Below, piece after piece: positions 54,117-62,754 of a stretch of DNA of 64,000 nt. The translations under genes and the position numbers were made by a program. The first letter of the stretch is position 1, and the number at the start of each line of letters is the position of its first letter. The notes beneath the pieces were generated by a model. That model saw only the letters and a list, made by a program, of their open reading frames with translations. It was not told the DNA's origin and did no database searches. The DNA is from Aureimonas altamirensis (lineage in GTDB: Bacteria > Pseudomonadota > Alphaproteobacteria > Rhizobiales > Rhizobiaceae), in NCBI RefSeq assembly GCF_001463885.1, contig NZ_BBWQ01000022.1:1-64000 (forward strand), given 5' to 3'.

Positions 54117-54662
54117 TCACCGCATCGGCGCGCGCCAGACAAAGCGGCCCTCGCCGTCTTCGTCGGTGAAAAGCGGGATCGCGTGGCCGATCACCGCCGA
54201 GGCGGGGAACGGGCCGAAATAGCGGCCGTCGAGGCTGTCGCCGACGTCCGGGTTCATCAGGAACACTTCGCCCTCGGCGATGACGCGACAGCCCTGCCAG
54301 ACCGGCAGGTCTCGGCCGAAGCTGTCGTGGTCGCGCGCCTCGCCGAGCGGAACGCCGTCGACGATAATGGCGCGGCCATCGCGGCACAGGCGCTGTCCGG
54401 GCAGGCCGAGAACGTGCTTCAGAAGCGGCACGTCGCGTGCGACGTAGCCGCGCTCGACCATAAACGAGGCGAAGGGTTCGGGTGGGATGACGGCGACCAG
54501 ATCGGGCACCGCGATCCGGTCGTCGGGTGCGACAGTATAGAACCCGATCGGCACGCTGGCCGATGCGTTCCAGACCAGCCTTGGCGCAGTCGGAACGAAT
54601 CCGGCAAAGGCGATCCCGAGCGTGGCAACCGTCGTCACCATGACATAGCGAAAGCGCGTCAT
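54117..54662 (-). CDS. traF: S26-family signal peptidase TraF
   Basis: 181 residues: one N-terminal membrane helix, catalytic Ser36 in NASASVPIGFY and Lys82 in PLLKHVLGLPGQ. TraF in IncP plasmids processes and cyclises the TrbC pilin, whose gene is here at 33602. Four-base overlap with the DUF2840 gene. Confidence 0.9.
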   Translation of the reverse strand: MTRFRYVMVTTVATLGIAFAGFVPTAPRLVWNASASVPIGFYTVAPDDRIAVPDLVAVIPPEPFASFMVERGYVARDVPLLKHVLGLPGQRLCRDGRAIIVDGVPLGEARDHDSFGRDLPVWQGCRVIAEGEVFLMNPDVGDSLDGRYFGPFPASAVIGHAIPLFTDEDGEGRFVWRAPMR

Positions 54663-55144
54663 GGGGCGATCTCCCGCCGCCAGAGCCATGCCTGATGACG
54701 CTCCGCGGTGTAGGGACGCGGCGCTTCGCCTGCGTTTATCCAGTGGGAGACGTGCCGCCAATGATCGGGATCGACTTGGGCCGGATCGACACCTATGGCC
54801 TCGATCCCGTCGACATGGCGAAGGACAGCCTCGACCTTCGGCCAGCCTTCGATCTTCAGCAGGATTTCGCCGCCTGGACGGACGAAGGGCAGCGTCTGAT
54901 AGGACTGGCCCGGCGCAACCGCGCGCAGGATGTCGAGGCGCGAAATGATCGTGCCGTGGTCGTTCGCCGCCCAGCGGACGAACGCAAACACCGTGCCGGG
55001 ATGGAAGAATACAACACGCCGGTTGCGATCGAGGATCTGCTCACCAGTCGCATGGCCGAATCTGATCCAGTATTCGGTCTTGCCTTCCACCCAGGTCAGT
55101 TCCGCGCGGGTCAGATCGCCGTCATGGGCGTCGATGCCGATCAT
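54659..55144 (-). CDS. DUF2840 protein
   Basis: 161 residues (HPGTVFAFVRWAANDHGT; GWPKVEAVLRHVDGIEAIGVDPAQVDP). DUF2840 sits in tra regions between parA and traF in many elements. No function known. Linked by 4-bp overlaps on both sides. Confidence 0.85.
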   Translation of the reverse strand: MIGIDAHDGDLTRAELTWVEGKTEYWIRFGHATGEQILDRNRRVVFFHPGTVFAFVRWAANDHGTIISRLDILRAVAPGQSYQTLPFVRPGGEILLKIEGWPKVEAVLRHVDGIEAIGVDPAQVDPDHWRHVSHWINAGEAPRPYTAERHQAWLWRREIAP

Positions 55145-55395
55145 GGGCGGTCTCCCCCTATGTCGGGAAACTCGCGCGCCAGCAGGTCGCGCAGCATGTC
55201 GGCGACGGTGATGCCGCGCTGGAAGGCCGCGATCTTGATGCGGCCGCGCAGCGCCGGCGTGATGTCCACGGTCAGCCGCGCCGAATAGGCGTCGGCGGTA
55301 TCCGTGCGCTTTGGCGGCGCGTCGCCGGCCTTGATCCAGCTATCGGGATCGGCCGGGCGCGTAGCGAAGCTGCGCTTCTCGGTGCGCGCCGTCAT
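55141..55395 (-). CDS. Ribbon-helix-helix-type DNA-binding protein
   Basis: 84 residues with basic, disordered N-terminus and the RHH-like AYSARLTVDITPALRGRIKI/AAFQRGITVADMLRDLL. Lies three genes downstream of repA, one below parA (a methylase separates them). It could be a ParB-like partner or a regulator. Four-base overlaps on both sides. Confidence 0.75.
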   Translation of the reverse strand: MTARTEKRSFATRPADPDSWIKAGDAPPKRTDTADAYSARLTVDITPALRGRIKIAAFQRGITVADMLRDLLAREFPDIGGDRP

Positions 55396-56135
55396 GACGA
55401 AATTCCGTCATGGAATGGCAGCACGGTGGCGATGCGCGCCCGCGCGCACTCGGCCATGTCGGGGTCGATCTCGCAGCCGAGATAGCGCCGGCCGGAAAGC
55501 CGGCAGGCTTCCCCGACCGCGCCGGAACCGGCGAACCAGTCGCCGACCAGGCCGCCTTCGGGGCAGCTCGTGCGGATCAGGATCTCCAGGAGCGCCGACG
55601 GCTTTTCGGTCGGATGGATGGCGCGGCCGTGGCAGTTGCGCAGGTAGATGACCGAGCGCATGAGGCGCGGCCCGCCGTCATGGCTGACATAATGGCCGGC
55701 GTCGATCTGGCCGGTATGGGGCGGGCGCTGCTTGCGCCGCACCGTGCGGGCCGTCGCGTCGGGCGTGGTCTGGACGTCGTTGTAGATGTCACGCCAAGCG
55801 GTCTCGGCGGGATAGAACTGGACGGCCAGTTCATGCACCCGCTTGAAGCGGTCGGCATGAAAGCCGGTGCCGTTCTGCTTTTCCCAGACGATCTCCTGCG
55901 CGATCCGCAAGCCGGCGTCAGTGAAGCGGTCGGCGGTCGCCATGAAGCTGCGCAGCGAGCCGAAGACCCAGAGCGAGCCGGTCGGCCTGAGGGCGGCGCG
56001 CGCCAGCACGACCCAGCCCTCGACGCGCCGATCCCAGGCGAGCGAAGTGTCGCCATAGGGCGGATCGGCGATGATCATGTCGTAGGGTGCGTGCCAGGGC
56101 ATTTCTTCGCGGCAGTCGCCGGTAAGGATCGTCAT
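55392..56135 (-). CDS. Orphan DNA methyltransferase (N6/N4, beta-class)
   Basis: 247 residues. Catalytic DPPYGDTSLAW is N-terminal and the AdoMet loop WFAGSGAVGEAC is C-terminal, the order of beta-class DNA methylases. No restriction enzyme gene is adjacent. It may shield the element from host restriction or alter methylation state at transfer. Recognition sequence is unknown. Confidence 0.88.
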   Translation of the reverse strand: MTILTGDCREEMPWHAPYDMIIADPPYGDTSLAWDRRVEGWVVLARAALRPTGSLWVFGSLRSFMATADRFTDAGLRIAQEIVWEKQNGTGFHADRFKRVHELAVQFYPAETAWRDIYNDVQTTPDATARTVRRKQRPPHTGQIDAGHYVSHDGGPRLMRSVIYLRNCHGRAIHPTEKPSALLEILIRTSCPEGGLVGDWFAGSGAVGEACRLSGRRYLGCEIDPDMAECARARIATVLPFHDGISS

Positions 56136-56785
56136 GCCGATACCCTCCCGATCCCCAGCAGGCCGATCTCGGCGGCCAGGGCGGCAATCTCGCGCGCGGC
56201 GGGTGATCGGCGCCCGATCTCGCGGACGAGCCGCCCGGTCTGCGCGGCGTCGGCGAAGACGACGCGCTGGCCGATGGCGCTGGTGAGCACGGGAGGATCG
56301 TGGTCCGCCAGCGTCTCGGCGGTCTCGCGGGCGATGACGGTGCGGGCACCGCAGCGGTTGAGCACGAAGCGGGCAACGAGCTGGGGCCGGTAGATGCGCG
56401 CCTCCGCCAGGAGGGCGAGCATCTCCGCCGAAGCCCAGCCGTCGAACGGCGATGGCTGCACCGGGATCAGCACGAGATCGGCGGCGAGCAGCGCGGAGCG
56501 CATGAGGCCGGCGACGCGCGGTGGCCCGTCGATGACGATGCGATCGACATCGCGGGCGAGTTCGGGCGCTTCGCGATGCAGCGTGTCGCGGGCCAGGCCA
56601 ACGGTGCCGAAGGCGCGTGGCAGGCCCTCACGCGCGCGTTGTTGCGACCAGTCGAGGGCGGAGCCTTGCGGATCGGCGTCGATCAGGGTGACGCGCTTGC
56701 CACCCTGAGCCAGTTCACCGGCAAGATGCAGCGCCAGCGTCGTCTTGCCGACACCGCCCTTCTGGTTGAGGAGCGCGATGATCAT
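56132..56785 (-). CDS. parA: ParA-family partition ATPase
   Basis: 217 residues, deviant Walker A LNQKGGVGKTTLALHL, Walker A' VIDGPPRVAG. ATPase for segregation of the replicated or excised element. ATG 56785 overlaps the repA stop; no clear parB follows, though the RHH protein may serve. Confidence 0.92.
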   Translation of the reverse strand: MIIALLNQKGGVGKTTLALHLAGELAQGGKRVTLIDADPQGSALDWSQQRAREGLPRAFGTVGLARDTLHREAPELARDVDRIVIDGPPRVAGLMRSALLAADLVLIPVQPSPFDGWASAEMLALLAEARIYRPQLVARFVLNRCGARTVIARETAETLADHDPPVLTSAIGQRVVFADAAQTGRLVREIGRRSPAAREIAALAAEIGLLGIGRVSA

Positions 56786-57957
56786 TTGCACCCCCCCGGC
56801 AGATCGAGAGGCAGGCGGGGTCTTTCTGCAGATTCAGGAGCCTCGGTTGCGCCTCGATCAGATGCCGGTCGAGGCGATGCCGGGGCGTCGGATGCCCTCT
56901 TCTTAGCGGCTCTACCAAGGCTTCTGGCGGTGTCGCGGATGAGGTTTTCCACATCGCGCGCGCGCTCTTCAAAGTTAGACTCTTTGTTAGACTCTAAGTT
57001 AAGGGCGCGATTTCCTGAATGGGTTCCGGGTGTTAAGCCCGGTTTCGGTTCCTGATAGCACGAGCCTCCGGTTCCCGATAGCACGATAGTCCGGGTTCCT
57101 GATAGCACGAGGCCATCCACAGGTTTTCCACAGGGCGCGACCGGCTCGAAGGCCAGCAGCATCCGCCCGCCAACCTCAGCTTCGAGAAACAGCGAATAGC
57201 CCGGCAGAGGCTGGCGCCGGATGATGTCGCGCAGCTCGAAGGCGAAGCGCTTGAACGGCGACAGGCTGCCGGATTTCTGGTGAAGGTGACGGAAATCGAA
57301 CCGCCAGCCATCGCGCTGGCGGCCGCCGTGCTTGCGCACCAGGCGGTAGAGCCAGCGGTCGAGGCCGCCGGTGAGATCGAAATAGGTCCGGTCGATGGTC
57401 AGCACGAGCGCATCGTCGAGGACGGCTTGGTAGAACCAGTCCGGCACGATCATCTCGATGCCGTCGGGTCGGCCGTTGCGGTCGGTGCGCTCCTGCCATT
57501 CGTTGATCCACGAGAAACGATGACGGCGGCCTTCGGTCGGCTGGCGGATCGAGGTGGAAATCGTGGTCGATTGCAGCCGGTCGAGCGCCGCCTTCAGCCG
57601 CTGGTAGTCGCGAAGCGACGTGCCGCGCCCGACATAGGTGAGAATCTCATAGGGCGTGGCGGCCATCAGCCGGGAGGTGCGAAGCCCGGCATCGCGGGCT
57701 TCGACGATCTGGCTCGCGGCCCAGATCAGGATGTCGGCGTCCCAGATCGTGGCCATGCCATGATCGGGAACCGCCTCGACCCGGATGGTCACGCTGCCGG
57801 CAGCGAAGTCGATGGGCGCGATGCGCTTCGACTTGGCGAGGGAGAAGAAGGGATAGGCCATGAGATCCTGCGCGTCTCGTGGCGCGAAGTCGCCGGGGAG
57901 CGCCCGGAACAGGTCGAGCTGCCCGCGCTCAGAAAGGGATCGGCGTCGCACCGTCAT
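56782..57957 (-). CDS. repA: Replication initiator RepA
   Basis: 391 residues of the plasmid RepA initiator type (SLAKSKRIAPIDFAAGSVTI; RDYQRLKAALDRLQSTTIST). The C-terminal part is low-complexity and its DNA carries iteron-like repeats and DnaA-box-like sites. Replication could occur after excision or as a plasmid. Four-base overlap with parA. Confidence 0.9.
   Translation of the reverse strand: MTVRRRSLSERGQLDLFRALPGDFAPRDAQDLMAYPFFSLAKSKRIAPIDFAAGSVTIRVEAVPDHGMATIWDADILIWAASQIVEARDAGLRTSRLMAATPYEILTYVGRGTSLRDYQRLKAALDRLQSTTISTSIRQPTEGRRHRFSWINEWQERTDRNGRPDGIEMIVPDWFYQAVLDDALVLTIDRTYFDLTGGLDRWLYRLVRKHGGRQRDGWRFDFRHLHQKSGSLSPFKRFAFELRDIIRRQPLPGYSLFLEAEVGGRMLLAFEPVAPCGKPVDGLVLSGTRTIVLSGTGGSCYQEPKPGLTPGTHSGNRALNLESNKESNFEERARDVENLIRDTARSLGRAAKKRASDAPASPRPASDRGATEAPESAERPRLPLDLPGGCK
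57047..57110 (-). repeat. Three iteron-like repeats within repA
   Basis: GGTTCC(T/C)GATAGCACGA occurs at 57047, 57070 and 57094 (plus-strand writing), 23 and 24 bp apart. DnaA-box-like TTTTCCACA lies at 56945 and 57124. Suggests a replication origin inside the initiator gene. Confidence 0.6.
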
Positions 57958-57975
57958 GAAGGGAACCGGCTGCGA

Positions 57976-58257
57976 TCAGCGGGCGTAACGACCGGCCTGC
58001 GGGCCGGACGGAAGCGACTGACGCTTGGCGGGCAGCACTGAGCCACGCGGATCGGAGGTGGAGGTCACCGCGCCGCGCTCGGTCCAGGCCTCGAGATCGT
58101 CGATGGCATAGACCACACGGCCGCCGAGCTTGCGATAGGCAGGCCCGGTTCCGTAGGTGCGGTGCTTTTCGAGGGTCCGGGCCGAGAGGCTGAGAAAGGT
58201 CGCGGCCTCCTTGGTCCGTAGAAAACGCGGCGGCAGGACGACGGGTTCATGTGGCAT
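57976..58257 (-). CDS. rdfS: AlpA/RdfS-like excisionase or DNA-binding protein
   Basis: 93 residues with a winged-helix MerR/Xis-type motif (RFLRTKEAATFLSLSARTLE) and GGRVVYAIDDLEAWTERG. AlpA-like proteins here are recombination directionality factors; RdfS of ICEMlSymR7A is such a protein, activated by FseA. An fseA-like gene lies immediately upstream. The name is tentative. Confidence 0.65.
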   Translation of the reverse strand: MPHEPVVLPPRFLRTKEAATFLSLSARTLEKHRTYGTGPAYRKLGGRVVYAIDDLEAWTERGAVTSTSDPRGSVLPAKRQSLPSGPQAGRYAR

Positions 58258-58396
58258 GATCGGGCCTCCGTGGGGTTGCAAGCGGCCGCTGCGGATCAGC
58301 GGCGGGCAATGACCACGGTGGCGCAGGAAGAGCGGCGAGTTGCAGGGCGAAGTTGGGGGGTATCGAAATCGCCCACCATCAGGGCAAAGGATCGCG

Positions 58397-59168
58397 TTAT
58401 CGTGGGCGGCGATGACGAAGGAGTTTCCGATAACCGCCGGCGACCATGGAACGGGCGTCGCGCAGGAGTGCCTTGATGGCATGACGGGCCGAGGACGCCT
58501 GCCATTCGTCCCGCTCAAGCCGGCCGGTGTTCAGAAGAACCCGCGCGATCTCCTGCTGCGTGACGCCGGCCCGATGGCCATCGAAGGCCCGCAGCATCCG
58601 TCGGAGGCGTGCGCGTTGCTGGCGTGTCAGGCGCGTATCCGGCGGGATCGCGCGACCATGCAGGGCCGAAAGGAAGCGTTGAATGGCCTCGATCCGGTCG
58701 AAACCGGCGAGGCTGAGAGGGACGATGGCGACCGCGATCGCGTCCCCCTTGATGGCACCGTCGAAAATCTGGAGCTTCTGCCCGTTGCCGAGCGGAAAGT
58801 GAAACTCCGCACCTGCATTCTCGACCGCGTAGTCGATGCGCCAGTTCTGCGGAGTGACGTCAGCGCTGTCGCCAAGTTCCGAAGGGACCCCGGTCAGCAC
58901 CACCACACTTGTGTCCTCCGCCGGGAGCCAAAAGACCGGCGCATCGGGTGGCGGGACCAACGGATCGACAGGGAAATCGCAACCCCCATCGCTGCCGGAT
59001 CCGTTCGGTCAGCGGTTGGGGGTCTCCATGGTCGGCAATTGAGGCTTCAAAATCTGCGTCATAATCGTCATTGCGGCGCAGCCATTCCCAGGCCAGATCG
59101 GATGCCGTCAGTTCATCCAGATGGTCGTATTGCGCCGACGAACGCCAAGTCGATGCGTCAGGGGTCAT
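58397..59168 (-). CDS. fseA: DUF6499-DUF2285 regulator split by +1 frame (FseA-like)
   Basis: Two reading frames form one protein. The first frame (59168-58971, 66 residues) is a DUF6499-type domain (MTPDASTWRSSAQYDHLDEL ... WGLRFP). The second frame (58969-58397, 190 residues) is a DUF2285 domain (TRQQRARLRRMLRAFDG ... MVAGGYRKLL). The join is at CCC-T (58973-58970) where skipping the T restores frame. In ICEMlSymR7A FseA is made in this way by programmed +1 ribosomal frameshifting and activates rdfS, which here is the next gene downstream. Either the gene is frameshifted by design or it has mutated; single-frame homologues also exist. Confidence 0.75.
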
Positions 59169-59280
59169 CGCGGCCTCCCGGGTCTACTCAAACGAATTGA
59201 GAAGGGTCAGGATTCCCGCACGCGTTGAATTGAGGAAGTCAGGCGATGGTCAACAGGTGATGCGCGGCACGCATCACGCG

Positions 59281-59556
59281 TCAGGAATTGCGCTGGCTTT
59301 CGCGGACCAGCTCGCGGTAGCCGTGTTCGGTCATCCAGTGCGCGCGGGCGAGGTGAGCGTCATGGATGGACCGGCAATGCTCGGGGTCATGTTCGGGATC
59401 GAGGCCAAAGAGAACCTGCACAGCTTCGCGCCAATCGGCGCCATCACGCTCGGCATCGAGCAGGCGCATGTAGAGTTTCATATGCTCGCGATCATAGGAC
59501 GTCAGCGTCTGGCTGGACGGTGGCTTGTCGAGGAAAGTCTGTGTCGGGCGTCCCAT
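59281..59556 (-). CDS. Single-domain DUF2285 protein (QseM-like antiactivator candidate)
   Basis: 91 residues: LYMRLLDAERDGADWREAVQ, VLFGLDPEHD and HLARAHWMTEHGYRELV show the same pattern as the DUF2285 half of the FseA-like protein (RMLRAFDGHRAGVTQQEIA ... GYRKLL). In ICEMlSymR7A a small DUF2285 protein, QseM, blocks FseA and TraR by binding. The role here is inferred by domain and position. Confidence 0.6.
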   Translation of the reverse strand: MGRPTQTFLDKPPSSQTLTSYDREHMKLYMRLLDAERDGADWREAVQVLFGLDPEHDPEHCRSIHDAHLARAHWMTEHGYRELVRESQRNS

Positions 59557-59652
59557 CATTCGCTCACGTTTGGGTAACGTATTTGTTAACCATCTTCGGC
59601 GGAAGACAGCCATTCCTTTTGACGAGAACCTGACATCACGCTGGCCGCTGTT

Positions 59653-59904
59653 TCACCGTTTGTCGGTGTTGACCGTATCGTGTTGCAGCAACACGCCCTC
59701 GCCCTTATCCGTCGACAAGAAAACGATCCCGGCCGCTTCGAGAGCGCGGCGCACCTGGTCGCGGGTGGACTCGAACACCTCGAGCCCGCTTTGGGATTCG
59801 AGGCGTTTGAGTGCGGTCAATGCGACCTGGGCCTTGTCGGCGAGCGTCTCCTGTGTCCATCCCAGTAACGCGCGCGCAGCCCGAGATTGGCGAGCGGTGA
59901 TCAT
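59653..59904 (-). CDS. XRE-family helix-turn-helix regulator (QseC-like candidate)
   Basis: 83 residues with an HTH (GWTQETLADKAQVALTALKR) and a short tail. XRE protein next to a single-domain DUF2285 gene parallels qseC-qseM of ICEMlSymR7A, though there the two are divergent, here both face the same way. Probably controls excision or transfer gene expression. Confidence 0.7.
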   Translation of the reverse strand: MITARQSRAARALLGWTQETLADKAQVALTALKRLESQSGLEVFESTRDQVRRALEAAGIVFLSTDKGEGVLLQHDTVNTDKR

Positions 59905-60136
59905 ACATGATCACCTCCCACCGGGATACGCACGCACTCCAGAACTACGGCTATAATAGTCGTTCTCGCTGTGAGCACCAGCCGAAATTCAGGTGCAATT
60001 ATCAAGGATAGAGAGACGACGCTCCCGTCCATGCCCGTCTGATTCGGTCGCTGGACCTTGCCAGAAGCGGCGGGCGCGATCCGGTGAAGCAGGAGGGAAA
60101 CCCGGCGGCTTGCGCCGCCGGGCCTCGGGTTCCCGA
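59905..60136. other. Gap between the XRE gene and ssb
   Basis: No gene seen. It is bounded by the 5' end of the XRE gene and the 3' end of ssb. It may hold the promoter of the XRE gene; no clear boxes were recognised. Confidence 0.4.
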
Positions 60137-60538
60137 TCAGAACGGAATGTCATCGTCGTCGATGAACTTGCCGTCGTCGTTCTGGGTCTGCTTCGCCCGG
60201 CTCAGGAAATCGACCGTCTCGGCGATGATCTCGCAGCCGTAGCGATCGACCCCGGCGGCATCGGTCCATTTCGTGTAGTGGATGCGGCCGCGAACCAGAA
60301 CCTTCATGCCCTTGTCGCAATGCTGCTGGACCGTCTTGCCGAGGCCGTTGAAGCAGGTGATGCGGTGCCATTCGGTGTCCTGGACCCGATAGCCGTTCTC
60401 GTCGCGCAGGACGCGGCCTTCCGAATAGCGGGGGCGCGAGGTGGCCAGGGTGAAGTGGGTGATGCCGGTGCCGCCCTGGGTGGTGCGGGTTTCGGGGGCC
60501 TGGCCGATGTTGCCGGCGAGGATGACGATGTTCTGCAT
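60137..60538 (-). CDS. ssb: Single-stranded DNA-binding protein
   Basis: 133 residues, OB-fold SSB (MQNIVILAGNIGQAPETRTT; EWHRITCFNGLGKTVQQHC) ending in DDDDIPF, the conserved acidic tip. It probably coats the transferred or replicating strand. A 9-bp stem-loop lies 20 bp upstream of the start. Confidence 0.93.
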   Translation of the reverse strand: MQNIVILAGNIGQAPETRTTQGGTGITHFTLATSRPRYSEGRVLRDENGYRVQDTEWHRITCFNGLGKTVQQHCDKGMKVLVRGRIHYTKWTDAAGVDRYGCEIIAETVDFLSRAKQTQNDDGKFIDDDDIPF

Positions 60539-61241
60539 TGTAGGTCTCCGTTGCTCCTCGGAGGGACCGTCCCTCCGACGAGACCCGGCCAAGGCCGTCG
60601 GAAGACTCCTGCAACTGCCGCCCTTGCTGCAGCTTGCCCCCAAGGCCCCAGGTGGGGCGGGCAGCCGCGTTTGCGCGGCAACACGGCTGGGAGCCGCGGG
60701 GGTTGCTGGTGGAAGCCGAACGGACTTAGGGGATCAGTCAGGCGGAGGGATGGTGCTTTCGAAAGCAGATCGGGGACGCACAGCAGAACCATCGTCCTTG
60801 CTGGCGACAGCGACCAGGCAGGCCCCCATGCGAACCGAGACCACCGGCATGGCACTCCTTCAACCGTCTTTGCCGGTCACCGTCGTGTCCGCCGCCGGAA
60901 GGCCATGTCATCCGCGATGTGATCGGACAGGCTATCGGGTTCTCGGGTCCGGTATGGCGCCGCCCTGCTTCATCGGCCAAAGGCTCGGTCCCTCAGCATC
61001 GTGAAGGGACAAGGAAGGTGTTCGCGAAGGCCCCACGAAACGACGTGGACCGATGCAGCGGGGCATCGACCGCACGGGACCACGGTTCGCACCGCAGACC
61101 ATTTCAAGCGCCGCGAGAAGCAGACCGGGTGCGATGGTGACATGCTGCGACGAACTGCTTTTCCGTCTTGGGCGAAACGACCGGGGCTCGGCGGCGCAAG
61201 CTGCCGGCCTTCCTCAGAAGTGGCTGATCGCGTCTGCCGTT
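60539..61241. other. 703-bp region without a clear gene, upstream of ssb
   Basis: No supported coding region on either strand; long ORFs here are shadows of neighbouring genes. Contains a stem-loop (TCGGAGGGA/TCCCTCCGA at 60558-60578) in the ssb leader, GC-rich repeats (CGCGTTTGCGCG) around 60675, and otherwise nothing recognised. Could hold a promoter, an untranslated RNA or an old gene scar. Confidence 0.4.
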
Positions 61242-61658
61242 TCAGCGCGAGAACACCGACTCGCCGAGGGCGTTCAGATTGACGATGGCCGAGATGCCGA
61301 TGACGAGACCGCCCATGCCGCCGAACAGGTTGAGAACCAGCCCCGAGTCGATGGCGTTCTTGGTGATGCCATAGACAAGGGCATAGCCGGCGATGACGGC
61401 GGGCACGGCGAAGAGAGCGAGCGCAATGAGCCGCAGGGCCGGGTTCTTCGCGAAGCCAAGAGTCACGATCACAAGCGCGATCGAGAGCACGGCGGCGCCG
61501 ATGGCCATGAGGCCGGACATCACGACCCCGGCGCCCGCGCCCCAGGCATATTGCGCGGCCGTGATGGCTGCCATGACGGGCAAGGCATAGATCGCGAGAT
61601 TCCAGGCGATCACGCAGGCCGCGATGGTGAGCGAGATGGCGAGCAGGATCAGCGTCAT
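61242..61658 (-). CDS. Small membrane protein of unknown function
   Basis: 138 residues with about four membrane helices (LILLAISLTIAACVIAWNLA; MAIGAAVLSIALVIVTLGFA; LRLIALALFAVPAVIAGYAL). Start after GGAGG at 61658. No family recognised. It lies between ssb and the DUF2493 gene in the element backbone, so it probably belongs to the element. Confidence 0.7.
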   Translation of the reverse strand: MTLILLAISLTIAACVIAWNLAIYALPVMAAITAAQYAWGAGAGVVMSGLMAIGAAVLSIALVIVTLGFAKNPALRLIALALFAVPAVIAGYALVYGITKNAIDSGLVLNLFGGMGGLVIGISAIVNLNALGESVFSR

Positions 61659-61818
61659 GGAAACCTCCAGAGAACGGTTGGGGATCACGACAGGCTGCCG
61701 GGAGATGCGCTCCGCCTGCGACTATGCTGCTTCGCCGGTTCTGCAAGGATGTTCCATCAAAGGCGCGGCCTTGCATCTTGTCAAGTATCGGCGGCCGAAA
61801 GCCGCCAGGCGGCGGCGC

Positions 61819-62754
61819 TTACGCGCCGCCGTCGAACTTCATGACCGGGATGCCGAGCTTGCGGGCCTTGTCGGCGAGATTCTCCTGAATCCCGGTGCCG
61901 GGGAAGACGAGGACGCCGACCGGCAGCACGTCCAGCATGGCATCGTTTCGCTTGAACGGCGCCGCCTTGGCGTGCTTGGTCCAGTCGGGCCGGAAGGCGA
62001 CCTGGGGCACCTTGCGGTGATCTGCCCAACGGGAAGCGATCAGTTCGGCTCCCTTCGGCGACCCGCCGTGCAGCAGCACCATCTCGGGGTGCTTGGCATG
62101 GACCTGATCGAGCTTCGCCCAGATCAGGCGGTGATCGTTGAAGTCCGCGCCGCCAGTCACGGCAACCTTCGGGCCGGCGGGCAGCATCACCTCGGTCTCG
62201 GCCCGGCGCTTCGCGGCAAGGAAGTCGCGGCTGTCGATCATCGCGGCGGTCAGGTTGCGATGGTTGACCATCGAGCCGCTGCGCGGCCGCCAGGCACTGC
62301 CGGTGTGGTGCTCGAAAGCCTCGGCCGCGAGGTCGCGGAAGAGTTCCATGCTGGCGCGCCGTTCGATCAGGGTCTGCCCCTCGGCCGTGAGGCGTTCGAG
62401 TTCGACCGACTTGACCTCGCTGCCGTCCTGTTCCCGCTGAAGCCGGCGCTGCGCCTGCTCGTTGTCGTCGAGATCGCGCTCCACCCGGCCGGTGGCGCGG
62501 TGGAAGAGATTGACGGTCCCCCAGAGCAGCTCTTCGAGGTCGGGCTCTAAGCGGGTGTCGCCGAGCGTCGCGACGAGGGCGTCGAAGATGTCGGTGACGG
62601 CGGCGGCGACGGTGTTGCCCTCGGGCAGCGGCCTCGGATCGGGTTCGTCCTGGAACGGGCGCCAGCCGTAGAGCTGGAGTTCGGTGAGGGTGTGATCGGT
62701 CTGGGAGGAGGTGTGGACCGGCTCGTCGCCTGCGGAATAGGTTTCGTTCGTCAT
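61819..62754 (-). CDS. DUF2493 (SLOG-like) protein
   Basis: 311 residues. A helical N-terminal region (LERLTAEGQTLIERRASMEL) precedes a Rossmann-like domain with KVAVTGGADFNDHRLIWAKL and MVLLHGGSPKGAELIASRWA, the DUF2493/YspA-type SLOG fold that binds nucleotides. Common on conjugative elements and possibly a nucleotide or DNA-stress sensor. The start at ATG 62754 was chosen; the frame is open further upstream. Confidence 0.82.
   Translation of the reverse strand: MTNETYSAGDEPVHTSSQTDHTLTELQLYGWRPFQDEPDPRPLPEGNTVAAAVTDIFDALVATLGDTRLEPDLEELLWGTVNLFHRATGRVERDLDDNEQAQRRLQREQDGSEVKSVELERLTAEGQTLIERRASMELFRDLAAEAFEHHTGSAWRPRSGSMVNHRNLTAAMIDSRDFLAAKRRAETEVMLPAGPKVAVTGGADFNDHRLIWAKLDQVHAKHPEMVLLHGGSPKGAELIASRWADHRKVPQVAFRPDWTKHAKAAPFKRNDAMLDVLPVGVLVFPGTGIQENLADKARKLGIPVMKFDGGA

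Noticed and set aside
60993-61844. Long ORFs on both strands around 61-61.8 kb other than the 138-residue membrane protein
   Set aside because: No ribosome site and composition typical of shadow frames; the membrane protein has GGAGG and a credible helix pattern.
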